A stretch of DNA of 64,000 nt from Mycobacterium kiyosense (GTDB lineage: Bacteria > Actinomycetota > Actinomycetes > Mycobacteriales > Mycobacteriaceae): positions 3,906,001 to 3,970,000 of the forward strand of contig AP025179.1 in assembly GCA_021654635.1 (NCBI GenBank). The letters are read 5' to 3'. The notes under the pieces were generated by a model that was given only the letters and a program-made list of their open reading frames with translations, was not told the DNA's origin and did no database searches. The position numbers and the translations under genes were made by a program. Positions 63,186 to 64,000 of the stretch are shown in pieces (position 1 is the first letter of the stretch; each line of letters opens with the position of its first letter).

Positions 63186-63582
63186 ACGGGTTTCGTCGCT
63201 ATTGCGGCGTTCGGTCGAGCACCTGGAGAACGAGGTGCCCGACAGCTACCGCTTGCTGGTCAGCGAGCTCGGCCCGCTGGTGGTACAAATCGACGTCGAC
63301 GGTGAGGTGTTCACACTGCGCGGCGGTGATCGGCTTCGAGTGTCCGAAGGTGCGGCGCAGCCGGGCGATGCCCGGATCGCCACCTCGCGAGTCGCGATCC
63401 TCGATCTGCTCGATGCGCGGGTCGGGCTGGGTGAGGCCGTGGAAGCGGGGGCGGTGTGCGTTCACGGTTCCCTCGATGACGTCCAGCGTGCTCACGACTC
63501 GCTGCGGGCATACGTCCATGCCGCGATCCGGGCGCCCTCGCTGCCCGTACTGCTGACCGAGCTTCGCGCGGGGGCGCCATGA
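63178..63582 (+). CDS. SCP2-like sterol/lipid carrier domain protein
   Basis: 134 residues from ATG 63178, starting eight bases inside the previous gene. LLVSELGPLVVQIDVDGEVF, then a glycine-rich turn and RIATSRVAILDLLDARVGLG with a C-terminal helix; the alternating hydrophobic strands and tunnel-forming helices match the SCP2 fold. It may shuttle an isoprenoid or lipid intermediate. Its stop overlaps the next start by four bases. Confidence 0.68.
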   Translation: MAERVSSLLRRSVEHLENEVPDSYRLLVSELGPLVVQIDVDGEVFTLRGGDRLRVSEGAAQPGDARIATSRVAILDLLDARVGLGEAVEAGAVCVHGSLDDVQRAHDSLRAYVHAAIRAPSLPVLLTELRAGAP

Positions 63583-64000
63583 GCGAGTGCATAACGACAC
63601 CGGCGTCACGCAAACCACGTCCCACGGTGGCGGTGCTGGGGGCGGGCATCGCCGGACTCACCGCGGCGCATGAGCTCGCCGAGCGCGGCTTCGTCGTCAC
63701 GGTGTACGAGGCACGGCGCGATGAACGCAACGGGTTGGGGACCGAGCCGCCCGGAACTTACCCTCCGGTCAAGCTCGGCGGGCTGGCCGCCTCGCAGTAT
63801 TCGACGGTGGGCACGCACAACGGAAGCCAAGCTGAGCTGCGCCCCTTCCCGGGCCGTCGGGGTCAGCCCCGTGATCCGGGGCGAGCGGCTGCCGGTGAAC
63901 ATGGCTTCCGCTTCTTCCCGGCTTACTACCTGCACATCTGGGACCTGTTCCAACGCACTCCGGTCTATCAGCTCACCCAGACGGCCGACGGGACGGCCCG
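63579..64000 (+). CDS. FAD-dependent amine-oxidase/phytoene-desaturase-like enzyme, C-terminus beyond window
   Basis: Only the first 140 residues are visible. The dinucleotide site VAVLGAGIAGLTAAHELAERG with the ribose-binding Glu in VTVYEA is clear. EHGFRFFPAYYLHIWDLFQR is a motif of the actinobacterial FAD-dependent amine-oxidase-like proteins related to phytoene and squalene desaturases/dehydroxylases. It probably oxidises an isoprenoid made by the upstream synthase. Overlaps the SCP2-like stop by four bases. Confidence 0.82.
   Translation, partial: MSECITTPASRKPRPTVAVLGAGIAGLTAAHELAERGFVVTVYEARRDERNGLGTEPPGTYPPVKLGGLAASQYSTVGTHNGSQAELRPFPGRRGQPRDPGRAAAGEHGFRFFPAYYLHIWDLFQRTPVYQLTQTADGTA

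Overview
The window is a piece of chromosome from a slow-growing, non-tuberculous Mycobacterium. The evidence is high GC content, a gene order that follows the M. tuberculosis Rv2712c-Rv2770c block almost gene for gene, a PE_PGRS gene, a PPE gene, and mycobacterial SOS and SigE promoter motifs. It is not the tuberculosis complex: recA has no intein, a hydrolase-carboxylase region differs, and the last 10 kb has no counterpart that I recall there. The PE_PGRS gene argues against the M. avium complex. The species is not determined.

Layout. 1-7.6 kb: DUF4192 protein (cut by the window edge), sthA, PAC2 protein, alpha/beta hydrolase, PhzF-like protein, nitrobindin, nrdR, the SOS gene chiZ and lexA. 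7.6-20.7 kb: a large LGFP-repeat membrane protein, fadE20, hflX, dapF, miaA, Rv2728c-like, a membrane transporter, a DUF349 protein and miaB. 20.7-25 kb: recX-recA with a double DNA-damage control region, a divergent FhuF-like gene, a small repeat cluster, a glycosyltransferase and ephG. 25-32 kb: PE_PGRS, the clgR-pspA-pspM envelope-stress operon with a SigE promoter, pgsA3, argA and ftsK. 32-38.4 kb: monooxygenase, SDR, methyltransferase, RNase J, dapA, a vapBC pair and thyX. 38.4-45 kb: a cyclase gene remnant, an orphan type I methylase (hsdM-hsdS), a YcaQ-like protein, a DivIVA-like coiled coil, dfrA and thyA. 45-55 kb: dienelactone hydrolase, SDR, a small secreted Cys/Gly protein, a fused long-chain acyl-CoA carboxylase, a PPE protein, fadD, an F420-type reductase and a thioesterase.

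The most unusual part is 55-64 kb. A 1,448-residue ATPase-GAF-class III cyclase is followed by at least seven genes that overlap end to start: a capsid-like (possible HK97-fold shell) protein, a trans-polyprenyl diphosphate synthase, two small proteins of unknown function, a CrtC/AttH-like lipocalin-fold protein, an SCP2-like lipid carrier and an FAD amine-oxidase/desaturase-like enzyme that runs off the end. It reads as a terpenoid pathway that may be encapsulated.

A caution: about a dozen otherwise conserved genes carry single-base insertions or losses, nearly all in homopolymer runs. Correcting them restores the expected family lengths. I treat most as sequencing or assembly errors rather than gene decay, and annotate the full corrected spans.
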